This document shows, one piece after another, positions 16,950 to 25,547 of a DNA stretch of 64,000 bases. Origin of the DNA: Labilithrix luteola (GTDB taxonomy: Bacteria > Myxococcota_A > Polyangia > Polyangiales > Polyangiaceae); assembly GCF_001263205.1 (NCBI RefSeq), contig NZ_CP012333.1, forward strand, positions 10,769,501 through 10,833,500, read 5' to 3'. A program made the translations under genes and the position numbers. Position 1 is the first letter of the stretch; the number at the start of each line of letters is the position of its first letter. The notes beneath the pieces were generated by a model, which worked only from the letters and a program-made list of their open reading frames with translations, did not search any database and was not told where the DNA came from.

Positions 16950-17902
16950 GCCCCCTCACCGACACTGACGAGGCGCGTGGTGAACGTGGTGTGCGCAAGC
17001 CCGACGAGAACATCGACGAGTTCCTGCCGATCGTTCAACGAATCACTTCGATAGAGCGACATTCCGCGGCTTTCGCACCACGCCCTCGCCTCGATGTCCA
17101 GGTCATAAAGGATCTCCACGTGATCGGCCAGAAAGCCGATCGGCGCGACGACCACGTGACGAACTCCTCGCGCGGCGAGCGCTTCGAGCGTGGCCTTCAG
17201 GTCGGGCCCCATCCAGGCCATCGGGCGGCCTCCGGGGCCCGTGCTCATCCCTTGGCTCTGGAACGCGATCGCATGTTCGGCGAACCTGGCGCCGCGAGCG
17301 CGCACGGCCGCCACGACCGCCTCGGCGCTCCCGCGAAACTCGGCCTCGTAAGGGTCGCCGGCCTCGATCACGCTGACCGGCAAGCTGTGCGCGGTCAGGA
17401 CGAGCGCGGTCCGGGCGCTCTCATCCGCGGGCACCCGTGCGAATGCCTCCATCACGGTGGACGCGAACGCTTCGGTGAGCTTCTCGTCGCGCCCCCAGTT
17501 CGGGGCCGAGACGACGGACATCGACCCGTCACCGACCTCGCGCGCGGCGTCGGTCATCGCTGCGCCGTACACGCCGCTCGAATGCTGCGCGAGCGGAATG
17601 ACACAGGCTCGCCGCACGCCTTCATCGAAGAGCTCGCTGAGAACGTCCTTCGGATAGGGACGAAAGAGGCGATTGCAGAAGCGAACCGGCACGCTGCCGA
17701 GGCGCTCGCCGACGGCGCGAGCGAGCGCTCGATTGATCGCGTTGAGCGGCGACGAGCCGCCGATCGCCTCGTACCGGCGCCGAACCTCCGCGAGGAGGTC
17801 GGGCGGTGCCGCGTGACCGCGCCGGATGTTCTTCAGGAACTCCGGCAGGTCCGAGAGCGCATCGACGGTGCCGTGCGCGACGAGCACCACCGCATCGGTC
17901 AT
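16946..17902 (-). CDS. hemH: Ferrochelatase
   Basis: 318 aa. It inserts Fe2+ into protoporphyrin IX. Visible features are VLVAHGT at the N-terminus, CNRLFRPYPKDVL, the catalytic-His region LTAHSLP, and FQSQGMSTGPGGRPMAWMGPDL, the ferrochelatase C-terminal signature in modified form. The length is close to the short, membrane-anchor-free family members. Its start overlaps the hemE stop and its stop overlaps the hemG start, both by ATGA, which indicates translational coupling. Confidence 0.9.
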   Translation of the reverse strand: MTDAVVLVAHGTVDALSDLPEFLKNIRRGHAAPPDLLAEVRRRYEAIGGSSPLNAINRALARAVGERLGSVPVRFCNRLFRPYPKDVLSELFDEGVRRACVIPLAQHSSGVYGAAMTDAAREVGDGSMSVVSAPNWGRDEKLTEAFASTVMEAFARVPADESARTALVLTAHSLPVSVIEAGDPYEAEFRGSAEAVVAAVRARGARFAEHAIAFQSQGMSTGPGGRPMAWMGPDLKATLEALAARGVRHVVVAPIGFLADHVEILYDLDIEARAWCESRGMSLYRSDSLNDRQELVDVLVGLAHTTFTTRLVSVGEGA

Positions 17903-18924
17903 GATCGCGACGAGGTGCGGTGCACGAAGTCGACGACGGCTTGGACCGTCGCCACCGGGGTCTCCGGCAGGATGCCGTGGCCGAGATTGAAGATGTGACC
18001 GTTCTTGCCACCGGCCTGCTCGAGCACGCGTGCGGCATGCTTCTCCGCGAGCTCACGCGGCGCGAGGAGAGTGATGGGATCGAGGTTGCCCTGCACCGCG
18101 CGGTCCGCTCCGACCTTGGCCCAGCCGTCGGCGATGGGCGTGCGCCAGTCGAGGCCGATGACCGTGCCGCCTGCTTCGCGCTGCGCTTCGAGCAGGTGAT
18201 AGGTGCCCGTTCCGAAGTGGATGACGGGAACGCCACAGGTCTCGACGTCCTTGAGGATGTTCCGCACGTGCGGCTGCACGTAGGTGCGGTAGTCGTCGGC
18301 CGAGAGCTGGCCGACCCACGAATCGAAGAGCTGCACGGCGTCGGCGCCGGCCTCGATCTGCTTACGGAGGTACTTACGTACGACCTCCGAGAGCTTCGCC
18401 ATGAGGTCGTTCCACACCTCGGGCTGCGTGTACATGAAGCGCTTCGCCTTCGCGAACTGCGAGCTCTTGCCGCCTTCGATCAGGTAGCTCGCGAGCGTGA
18501 AGGGCGCACCGGCGAAGCCGATGAGCGGCACCTTCAGCTCCTTCTTGAGCATACGAATCGCGTCGAGAACGTAGCCGAGTCCCTCTTCCGGCTCGATGAC
18601 GCGAAGCTTGTCGACGTCGGCCTTGGTGGCGACCGGTGCGTGAATCACCGGGCCCTCGCCCGCGGCGAACTCGAAGGGCGCGCCCATCGGCTCGAGCGGG
18701 AGAAGGATGTCCGCGAAGAGGATGGCCGCGTCCATGCCGAGGCGCAGCGGCTGCAGCGTGACCTGCGTGGCCAGCTCCGGGTTGCGGCAGAGCTCGAGCA
18801 GCGTGTAACGCTCGCGAAGCGCACGGTACTCGGGCATGTAGCGGCCGGCCTGACGCATCATCCAGATGGGCGTGCAGTCGACGGGCTCGCGGCGGCAGGC
18901 GCGGAGAAACCGATCGTTGATCAT
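17899..18924 (-). CDS. hemE: Uroporphyrinogen III decarboxylase
   Basis: 341 aa. It decarboxylates uroporphyrinogen III to coproporphyrinogen III. Family motifs are IWMMRQAGRYMPEYR (~18-32), LFADILLPLEPMG and GFAGAPFTLASYLIEGG, followed by a TIM-barrel end with HIFNLGHGILPETP. The start at MINDRFLRAC (ATG 18924) fits the family; the longer frame to 18984 is not needed. It is the first gene of the hemE-hemH-hemG unit, with the promoter presumably in 18925-19034. hemN/hemF for the intervening step is not in this window. Confidence 0.96.
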   Translation of the reverse strand: MINDRFLRACRREPVDCTPIWMMRQAGRYMPEYRALRERYTLLELCRNPELATQVTLQPLRLGMDAAILFADILLPLEPMGAPFEFAAGEGPVIHAPVATKADVDKLRVIEPEEGLGYVLDAIRMLKKELKVPLIGFAGAPFTLASYLIEGGKSSQFAKAKRFMYTQPEVWNDLMAKLSEVVRKYLRKQIEAGADAVQLFDSWVGQLSADDYRTYVQPHVRNILKDVETCGVPVIHFGTGTYHLLEAQREAGGTVIGLDWRTPIADGWAKVGADRAVQGNLDPITLLAPRELAEKHAARVLEQAGGKNGHIFNLGHGILPETPVATVQAVVDFVHRTSSRS

Positions 18925-19034
18925 CGGCGCCGAGCGTAGCTCACTTCCCCCCTCGCCGTCCCTCGCGTCGGCGACGCGAGCCACGTTTCACGACGTGCTT
19001 TCGAGAGACGGGTGAGCTTGTGTTCGCAGCCCGG

Positions 19035-19967
19035 CTAGACGCGCGCGGGCTGGTCCTTTTCGGCACGCAGATTCGTCGTCGGTGACGCACCGTTTTCGCC
19101 GAGTCCGACGCTCTGGCGGCCGAAGGCACGGCCGAGCGACTGCACCTCGCGCTCGAATTGGGGAACCGACTTGCGCGCGTCGCGGCGAATGACGGCGTCC
19201 ATGAGAGGCCCGGCGAGGAGCGGACGAATCGCCGAGAAGAAGACGAGGGATCGAGGCACGTACAGTTTGTTCTTCCTCGCCTCCATGGCGCCCACGAAGG
19301 CCTCGGCGCACGTCTCGACGGACGTGGTCGCCCCGAACGGCCCCGGAAGGCGCTTGAGCATCTGCTCGAAGGTCGAGATGTCGTGCTTCGCGTCGCGCAC
19401 GAGGTCCGTGTCGATCCACGAAGGGTGCGCAACACCGACGCCGACCCCCTTGTGCGCGAGCTCGAGACGAAGCGCCGAACCGAACTGCTCGACGCCGCTC
19501 TTCGAGGCCGCGTACGTCGCCATCCCGGGAAGCGCGCGAAGCGCGGCGGCCGAGGAGACGAGCAAGTAATAGCCTCGACGTTCGGTCACGTGCGAGAGCG
19601 TGGTCGCCACCGTGCGGACCACGCCGTTCAGGTTGACGTCGATCACGCGTGTCAGGGCTTCGATGGGCGTGACGGACACCGTTCCCGCACTCGCGATGCC
19701 GGCGTTCGCAACCACGACGTCGATGCCGCCGAGCGTGGAAACGACGTGTTCGACCGCGCGCTCGAGGCTCGTTTGGTCCGTGACGTCGCACTCGGCCCAC
19801 GTGTGCCGGCTACCAAGTTCGTTCGCGAGCGCCGCGAGCTTGTCGGGCTCCATTCCGACGAGCGCGAGGCGCGCGCCTCGACGAGCGGCGATGCGCACCG
19901 TCTCGGCGCCGATCCCGCGTGCGGCCCCCGTCACGAACACGACCTTGCCTTCGAGCGAGTACGTCAT
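19035..19967 (-). CDS. Short-chain dehydrogenase/reductase, TetR-controlled
   Basis: 310 aa, classical SDR. NAD(P)-binding TGAARGIG is at ~13-20, NAGIAS follows, then the catalytic Ser and Y-x-x-x-K segment (SSAAALRALPGMATYAASK). The ~60-residue C-terminal extension contains a hydrophobic patch (LVFFSAIRPLLAGPLM) that may associate with membranes, as in several SDRs acting on lipids or steroids. The substrate is unknown. The start MTYSLEGK has GGAGG eight bases upstream. It is divergent from a TetR-family regulator across a region holding two palindromic operators, so it is very likely the regulator's target. Confidence 0.88.
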   Translation of the reverse strand: MTYSLEGKVVFVTGAARGIGAETVRIAARRGARLALVGMEPDKLAALANELGSRHTWAECDVTDQTSLERAVEHVVSTLGGIDVVVANAGIASAGTVSVTPIEALTRVIDVNLNGVVRTVATTLSHVTERRGYYLLVSSAAALRALPGMATYAASKSGVEQFGSALRLELAHKGVGVGVAHPSWIDTDLVRDAKHDISTFEQMLKRLPGPFGATTSVETCAEAFVGAMEARKNKLYVPRSLVFFSAIRPLLAGPLMDAVIRRDARKSVPQFEREVQSLGRAFGRQSVGLGENGASPTTNLRAEKDQPARV

Positions 19968-20053
19968 GCGCTTTGCCTCCCTTCGCGATGTGCATTCTGC
20001 ACGCACGTTGGCCTCGACCAACATGGAGTCGCCGTGATCTCCTCCGACGCACG

Positions 20054-20098
20054 ATTGGTACGGCGCAGTACCAATGAGCATGGTACCATGGAGTACCA
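20054..20098. promoter_or_regulatory. Twin palindromic operators between SDR and tetR genes
   Basis: Site A (20054-20075) is ATTGGTAC-N6-GTACCAAT, a perfect 8-bp inverted repeat. Site B (20081-20098) is TGGTAC-N6-GTACCA. The two centres are 25 bp apart. Both have the same half-site and spacer length, as expected for a TetR-family dimer. Site B covers the first candidate ATG (20088) of the regulator gene, and site A lies about 90 bp upstream of the SDR start. Binding would repress both divergent genes. Confidence 0.8.
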
Positions 20099-20741
20099 AA
20101 TGCAAGCGTCAACGCGTCCCGGAAGCTCGACCGGCGCTGGGCCCGAGCACTCGGACGAGACCGATGGGCCGAGCCCTCGGGACAGGCTCATCCAGGGCAT
20201 GGCCTCGGCGCTCGCGAGCAAGGGCTATGCGGCGACGACCATCGCCGACATCGTCCGGCTCGCACGCGTCTCGAAGCGGACGTTCTACGAGCACTTCGCC
20301 GACAAAGAAGCGTGCTTTCTCGCCTGCTACGGCGCGATGAGCGAGATCGCGCTCTTCACGCTCGAACAAGAGGCCACCACCGATGCTCCGTGGCGTGAGC
20401 GCATCCGTCGCGCAACGAAGGCGTACCTCTCGGTGCTCGAGTCGCAGCCCGGACTCACGCGTGCGCTCCTCATGGAGATCCAGGCCGCAGGGCCGGGCGG
20501 ACTCAAGATGAGGCGCGAGGTCATGCAGCGCTTCGCGGACACGCTCCAGAACCTCGTGGAACGTGGTCGCAAACACGAACCTGCCGTGCGACGGCTTTCG
20601 CCCTCGATGGCAACGGCCATCGTGGGAGGCGTTCACGAGTTGACGTTGCTCGCTGTGGAGGAAGGACGAGCGGATCGACTGACGGAGCTCGCCGACACGG
20701 CGACCGAGCTCGTCGAAGCCGTCCTGACGGCAGGGCGCTGA
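20088..20741 (+). CDS. TetR/AcrR-family transcriptional regulator
   Basis: 217 aa from ATG 20088; ATG 20100 is an alternative that would start just after operator B. The N-terminal helix-turn-helix is typical (GYAATTIADIVRLARVSKRT, then FYEHFADKEACFLACYG) at about 44-83. The C-terminal ligand-binding region is all-helical and has no recognisable ligand signature. It likely autorepresses and controls the divergent SDR through the TGGTAC-N6-GTACCA sites. Because site B overlaps the start codon, the transcript may be leaderless or the start may be the later ATG. Confidence 0.9.
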   Translation: MEYQMQASTRPGSSTGAGPEHSDETDGPSPRDRLIQGMASALASKGYAATTIADIVRLARVSKRTFYEHFADKEACFLACYGAMSEIALFTLEQEATTDAPWRERIRRATKAYLSVLESQPGLTRALLMEIQAAGPGGLKMRREVMQRFADTLQNLVERGRKHEPAVRRLSPSMATAIVGGVHELTLLAVEEGRADRLTELADTATELVEAVLTAGR

Positions 20742-20845
20742 CGCGTCCGCGGAGAACGATCGCCGCAGAGCGGCAAAGCGCGACCATACTTGTTACCCGC
20801 GGACCACTTGGACGCGCGCCGCGGACGGCCTAGGCTCCGACTGCC

Positions 20846-22216
20846 TTGCGCCTAAGCGTTTTCGACATCTTCAAAATCGGTATTGGTCCCTCCAGTTCTC
20901 ACACCGTCGGGCCCATGCGCGCCGCACGTCGCTTCGTCGAAGCGCTCGAGCGCGATGGCCTCTTCGATCGGACGGCACGCGTCGTCGTGCAGCTCTATGG
21001 CTCGCTCGCTCACACGGGCAAGGGCCACGGCACCGACGTCGCCGTGCTGCTCGGCCTCGAGGGCGAGAGCCCCGAAGACACCGACGTCGATCTCGTTCCG
21101 TCCCGCATCGAGCGGATCGCCCGCGAACGAAAGATCAACCTCCTCGGCCGCCGCTCCGTCGCGTTCCACACGGAGAGTGAAATCCTCTTTTTGCGCCGCA
21201 AGACGCTGCCCGCACACCCGAACGGTATGCGGTTCGTGGCGAGCGACGAAACCGGCACGACGCTCCTCGAGAAGACGTATTACTCGGTCGGCGGCGGATT
21301 CGTCGTCGATGACGGCGTCTCCACCACGGCGTCGATCGCCCCCGACGCACCGCTCCCCTACCCGTTCACCACGGGCGCCGAGCTCCTCCGGCTCTGCAAG
21401 GCCCACGGTCTCTCGGTGAGCACTCTGATGCTCGAGAACGAGAAGGTGATGCGCAGCGAAGCGGACGTGCGCTCGGGCATCATGCACCTCGTCGACGCCA
21501 TGCGCGCATGCGTGCGTCGAGGCTGCGAGCGCGAAGGCATCTTGCCGGGCGGTCTCAAAGTGAAGCGCCGCGCGGCGGCCCTCAATCGGCGCCTCAAGGC
21601 CGATCCGAACGCAGGCGACGCTCTGCACGCGATGGACTGGGTCAACCTCTGGGCCCTCGCGGTGAACGAAGAGAACGCCGCCGGTGGTCGCGTCGTCACG
21701 GCGCCCACGAACGGTGCCGCGGGTATCGTTCCCGCCGTTCTCCACTTCTACGGCCGCTACATCGCCGGCGCAGACGACGACGGCGCCGTGCGCTTCCTCC
21801 TCACCGCCGCTGCCATCGGCATGCTCTACAAGATCAACGCCTCGATCTCGGGCGCCGAAGTCGGATGCCAGGGCGAGGTCGGTGTCGCGTGCAGCATGGC
21901 TGCCGGCGCGCTCGCCGAGGTAATGGGCGGCACGCCCGAGCAGGTCGAGAACGCCGCCGAGATCGCGATGGAGCACAACCTCGGCCTCACGTGCGACCCG
22001 ATCGGCGGCCTCGTGCAGGTGCCCTGCATCGAGCGCAACGCGATGGGCTCGGTCAAAGCAATCAACGCCGCGCGCCTCGCGCTTCGCGGCGACGGCTCGC
22101 ACCTCGTCTCGCTCGACAAGGTCATCGCGACGATGCGCCAGACCGGTGCCGACATGCTGACGAAGTACAAAGAGACCGCCCGCGGCGGCCTCGCCGTGAA
22201 CATCATCGAGTGTTGA
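20846..22216 (+). CDS. sdaA: L-serine dehydratase, single-chain iron-sulfur type
   Basis: 456 aa from TTG 20846. It deaminates L-serine to pyruvate and ammonia using a 4Fe-4S cluster. The start is fixed by the family N-terminus ([20 protein letters not shown]). Further hallmarks are [16 protein letters not shown] (~289-304), [14 protein letters not shown] and [19 protein letters not shown], which carry the conserved cluster cysteines. Alpha and beta parts are fused, as in the SdaA/SdaB monomers. A multi-hairpin repeat begins six bases after the stop. Confidence 0.95.
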   Translation: MRLSVFDIFKIGIGPSSSHTVGPMRAARRFVEALERDGLFDRTARVVVQLYGSLAHTGKGHGTDVAVLLGLEGESPEDTDVDLVPSRIERIARERKINLLGRRSVAFHTESEILFLRRKTLPAHPNGMRFVASDETGTTLLEKTYYSVGGGFVVDDGVSTTASIAPDAPLPYPFTTGAELLRLCKAHGLSVSTLMLENEKVMRSEADVRSGIMHLVDAMRACVRRGCEREGILPGGLKVKRRAAALNRRLKADPNAGDALHAMDWVNLWALAVNEENAAGGRVVTAPTNGAAGIVPAVLHFYGRYIAGADDDGAVRFLLTAAAIGMLYKINASISGAEVGCQGEVGVACSMAAGALAEVMGGTPEQVENAAEIAMEHNLGLTCDPIGGLVQVPCIERNAMGSVKAINAARLALRGDGSHLVSLDKVIATMRQTGADMLTKYKETARGGLAVNIIEC

Positions 22217-22935
22217 CTTGTGGGGCCTCCGGCCCCCTCAAAACCTCCGGTTTTGAGCCTTCCCCGGTCGCCCGGGCCGGGCGCGTCGTGCTCCGCACGA
22301 CTGGAGCCTCTTCCTCGCTCATGCGTCGTCGCGAGTCTGCTCGAGACGAGCGCGCGTCCCTCCTTGCACGCCCCCGGTCGCCCCGGCCGGGCGCGTGCGG
22401 ACACGCGGGCATCGACGTCGGTGCGGACGACGTCGGCGCGCTCGTCGGGGGGACAATTAGACGCAGGCGAAGCCCATCGAGCTCCTCCGCTGCGGCCGGT
22501 CCCCTTCATCGCCGTACCGCCGACTGCGGCACCCAGCCACCCAATCACCAAACGAACTCCGAAGCCCGATTCCACTCCGACGGACGGCGTTCGCCCACCA
22601 GGCTTCGCAGCACCAAAAGAGCGCGGTGGCTCGCTCCGCGAAGCGTTCGATCGGCGTGAATCAGCAGAAGGTGTAGAGCGCACGCGTCTCGAAATGAGAT
22701 CGTCTCCCGGACGTCTTCTCTTCGGACGATGTCGACTCCCACGCTTCAGTCTCCTGCAACGTACGCTTGGCAGCACTCGCGGCACGTGACGCGTCGCAGC
22801 AGGCCGGTTGCTCGCTTCAGCCCATGGCGAGAAATACGATGCCTCGATATGGTGTCGAACAGATGACGGCGGGGGCACGAGAGCGCGGGGCTCTCGAATT
22901 CATCCGTTCGCCGTGCAGTCGAACGAGAGAGACGG
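22217..22935. other. Intergenic region, repeat element and no supported gene
   Basis: About 720 bp between sdaA and the lipoprotein of the kinase operon. It starts with the three-hairpin repeat (22218-22283). A second copy of its GC-rich end (CCCCGGTCGCCC and following) occurs at 22372-22396, differing at one position in 25. From about 22440 to 22935 the base composition is less biased than in real genes and the frames are broken or Arg/Pro-rich; I see no gene there. The promoter of the downstream operon should be in the last 100 bp. Confidence 0.5.
22218..22283 (+). repeat. Dispersed multi-hairpin repeat, copy 1 (after sdaA)
   Basis: Directly after the sdaA stop: hairpin 1 GGGGCC-TCC-GGCCCC (22222-22236), hairpin 2 CTCAAAACC-TCC-GGTTTTGAG (22237-22257) and hairpin 3 CGCCC-GGGCC-GGGCG (22269-22283). 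The same order occurs in the same orientation relative to the gene after guaB (57266-57361). Hairpin 2 differs there by an A-T to G-C pair change on both arms, so the structure is conserved. It is probably a REP-like element or an extended transcript 3' end. Confidence 0.75.
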
Positions 22936-23910
22936 ATGTTCCAACGTCGTATTACGCACGTTTGCGCATCGGCAATCGCGCTCCCTTGGTTGTGTGGAGC
23001 ATGCTCGCTGCTCTTTTCGACGAGCGACGAGCAATGCGCGACGGATGCGGACTGTCGCCAGCGCGGAGCGATGTTCGCTTCGTCGCGGTGCTCGACCGAC
23101 AATGTTTGCGTCGGAGCGGCCTCGACGACCGACTTGGATGCGAGCACGGAGAGCGACGCGGGCGCGGACGGCGCGGAGGATCCCTTCGCGTGCGCCAACA
23201 TCCCGGCGCCGACCCCGGACCCGACGAGACAGGTCGACCTCACGATTCGCTATACGGACTTTTCGACGGGCAGCGCCCCCTCGGACACCGTTGTCCGTCT
23301 CTGCGCGGCGACCGACACGAGCTGCGACCACGCGCGAACGACGCTCGTCGGGAGCGGCCCGGGCGATGCCGGCCCTGAGGGCGGACTGGGCTTCGTGGTC
23401 CCCAACGCTGACGGCACGGTGACGGCGAAAGTCGAGTTCGGCTTCGAAGGTTTCTTCGAGGTGAGGAGCAACACGTACGCCCCGACGTTCCGCTCGACAT
23501 CGCCGCCGCTCCGAAGGCCGAAGACCGAGCTCGAGCAGCTGCTCCTGCGCCCCAAGGAGATTCACTTCCTCGCGGACTCCGCGCTCGGCCGATCGGACGC
23601 CTACGACGACGTCGGCCACGGGCTCGTGTTCGTCATGGCGCGCGACTGCAACCAGCAGCCGCTCGGCGGCGTGAGCTTCACGACGAGCGCGAGCGACCCG
23701 AAGATGCAGCTCTTCTACATCATCAACTCCGCGCCCTCGATCAGCGACACCAAAACGGACTCCCTCGGGCGCGGAGGTTTCGTGAACATGCCGCCTGGGT
23801 TTCACACCTTCACGGCGACGTTCGCGGACACGGGGAAGCGGATTGGCTCCGGGCACACCCTCGTGCGCGCCGGCGCTGCCACCACGATTGCCATCGAGCC
23901 TTCACCATGA
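22936..23910 (+). CDS. Lipoprotein encoded with a Ser/Thr kinase
   Basis: 324 aa; GAGAGAG lies five bases before the ATG. The signal ends at LCGAC (C23). The first ~80 residues contain a Cys-rich segment (C-x5-C-x9-10-C) and an Asp/Ala/Ser linker. The rest is beta-rich with VPNADGTVTAKVEFGF and a C-terminal FVNMPPGFHTFTATF segment reminiscent of carboxypeptidase-regulatory (transthyretin-like) folds. Its stop overlaps the kinase start by ATGA, so it may be a sensor or substrate partner of that kinase. Confidence 0.7.
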   Translation: MFQRRITHVCASAIALPWLCGACSLLFSTSDEQCATDADCRQRGAMFASSRCSTDNVCVGAASTTDLDASTESDAGADGAEDPFACANIPAPTPDPTRQVDLTIRYTDFSTGSAPSDTVVRLCAATDTSCDHARTTLVGSGPGDAGPEGGLGFVVPNADGTVTAKVEFGFEGFFEVRSNTYAPTFRSTSPPLRRPKTELEQLLLRPKEIHFLADSALGRSDAYDDVGHGLVFVMARDCNQQPLGGVSFTTSASDPKMQLFYIINSAPSISDTKTDSLGRGGFVNMPPGFHTFTATFADTGKRIGSGHTLVRAGAATTIAIEPSP

Positions 23911-25547
23911 GCCAACCCGCGCCCAGAGTCGATCCGTCGGAGTCGGCCGTCCTGCACGCGCTGGACGCGAGCGACCCTCGCCTCGGTGAGACGCTCGGCA
24001 AATACCGGTTGGTCGGCGCCCTCGGTCACGGCGGCATGGCCGACGTCTACCTTGCCGTCGCCGACGGCCCCGAAGGTTTCCGCAAGCTCTGTGTCCTCAA
24101 GATGCTGAAGGACGAGATGGCGCAGGACGAGGATTTCCGCGCCATGTTCCTCGACGAGGCCAGGCTCGCCGCGCGCCTGAACCACCCGAACGTCGTGCAG
24201 ACCTTCGAGAGCGGCGAGACGCAAGGTCGTCTCATGCTTGCGATGGAGTACGTGGAGGGCCAGCCGGTCAGTCGGCTTCGGAGACGGCTCTCCTCGGAGC
24301 AGTTCATGCTCGCCGCGCATGCGAGCGTCCTCTGCGACGTGCTCGAAGCGCTCAGCTACGCGCACGGCCTCACCGATTTCGACGGCTCGAACCTGGGCAT
24401 CGTCCATCGCGACGTCAGCCCACACAACATCCTCGTCGGCTACGACGGCAGGGTGAAGCTCGTCGACTTCGGCATCGCGAAGAGCGCCGCGGCCATGCAG
24501 ATGACGCAAGCCGGCGTCCTCAAGGGAAAGATCGGATACATGGCGCCCGAGCAGGCCAGCCTGCTCGACGTCGACGGTCGCGCTGACATCTTCTCCGTGG
24601 GCGTCATCCTGTGGGAGGCCATCGCGGGCCGGCGCCTCGCCGACGGTCTCAGCGCCAGCGACGTGCTCGTGCGCCGTGTCGAAGGGCGCGAGCCGAAGAT
24701 CGCGGAGGTCGTCCCCGACGTCGATCCAGAGCTCGCAGCGATGTGTGACCGTGCGATGCATAGGGATCCGGCGCATCGTTACGCGAGCGCCGCCGACTTC
24801 CAGACCGAGCTCGAACGATGGCTCGCCAAGCACGGCGCGCCGAGCCGAAAGCTTTGGGCGAAGGCGCTGCGTGACGCCTTCGCCCCCGAGCGCGAACAGC
24901 TCCGCGCCCTGGTCGAGCACCGTCTCGCTGACAGCAGCGGAATGCGCCAGTCGGTTCGCGTTGGCGCGGCGCCGAGCCGTGCGCAGCTCGTCGCCCCGGA
25001 TGTCACCGGCGGCGAGCGGGCACTCAATGGACCGGAGACGCTCCGCACTCCATCGGGCTCCACGCGTAACGTGCTCGCGCCGGAGGACGGCGGCCCAACC
25101 CCCGCCGCGCCAGGCGAGACCGCCAGCATTCCGGCACGTACGGTCTCACTCACCCCGCCGCCCCGCCGCCGAAGCTCGATCGGGATCGTCGCGGCCGTCG
25201 CGACGATCGTGGTGCTCGGCTCGGGCACGATCGGTTACGTCGTGAGCTCGCGGCGCAACGTTCAGGAGAGCCCGCGCGCGGCTGCAACGTCGCTCCCCGT
25301 GGCGCACGAGCCCGAGCCGCCTCCCGCCGCGTCCCCCCCGACTACGCCCACGGTCCCGAGCGCCTCGCCGGTCACCGTAACGACGATCGCGCAAGCCGTG
25401 AGGCCCGTCTACGCCCCGCCGCAGTTCAAGCCTCCCGCAACCAACACGCGCTCGCCAGCAACGCCGAGCGTGACCACTCCGCACGCGCCTCCGCCCCAGA
25501 AAACGCCGTCGCGCCCGCTCGACGAAAAGGACCCGTACGCGCCATGA
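23907..25547 (+). CDS. Membrane-anchored Ser/Thr protein kinase
   Basis: 546 aa. The Hanks-type kinase domain covers ~32-300: glycine loop LGHGGMADVYLA (39-50), the VAIK-like Lys in VLKMLKD (~63), HRDVSPHN (~165), DFGIAKS and MAPEQ. The Asp/Asn pair and DFG are intact, so it should be active. After a Pro/Ser/Thr-rich juxtamembrane region, a single transmembrane helix (~424-445) leads to a Pro/Ala/Thr-rich extracytoplasmic tail of ~100 residues with no domain that I recognise. It overlaps both neighbours by ATGA. Confidence 0.92.
   Translation: MSQPAPRVDPSESAVLHALDASDPRLGETLGKYRLVGALGHGGMADVYLAVADGPEGFRKLCVLKMLKDEMAQDEDFRAMFLDEARLAARLNHPNVVQTFESGETQGRLMLAMEYVEGQPVSRLRRRLSSEQFMLAAHASVLCDVLEALSYAHGLTDFDGSNLGIVHRDVSPHNILVGYDGRVKLVDFGIAKSAAAMQMTQAGVLKGKIGYMAPEQASLLDVDGRADIFSVGVILWEAIAGRRLADGLSASDVLVRRVEGREPKIAEVVPDVDPELAAMCDRAMHRDPAHRYASAADFQTELERWLAKHGAPSRKLWAKALRDAFAPEREQLRALVEHRLADSSGMRQSVRVGAAPSRAQLVAPDVTGGERALNGPETLRTPSGSTRNVLAPEDGGPTPAAPGETASIPARTVSLTPPPRRRSSIGIVAAVATIVVLGSGTIGYVVSSRRNVQESPRAAATSLPVAHEPEPPPAASPPTTPTVPSASPVTVTTIAQAVRPVYAPPQFKPPATNTRSPATPSVTTPHAPPPQKTPSRPLDEKDPYAP

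Noticed and set aside
22440..22935. Possible zinc-finger or HNH remnant on the minus strand (CRECC and downstream frame)
   Set aside because: No complete motif, broken frame and mixed codon bias; not enough to call a pseudogene.
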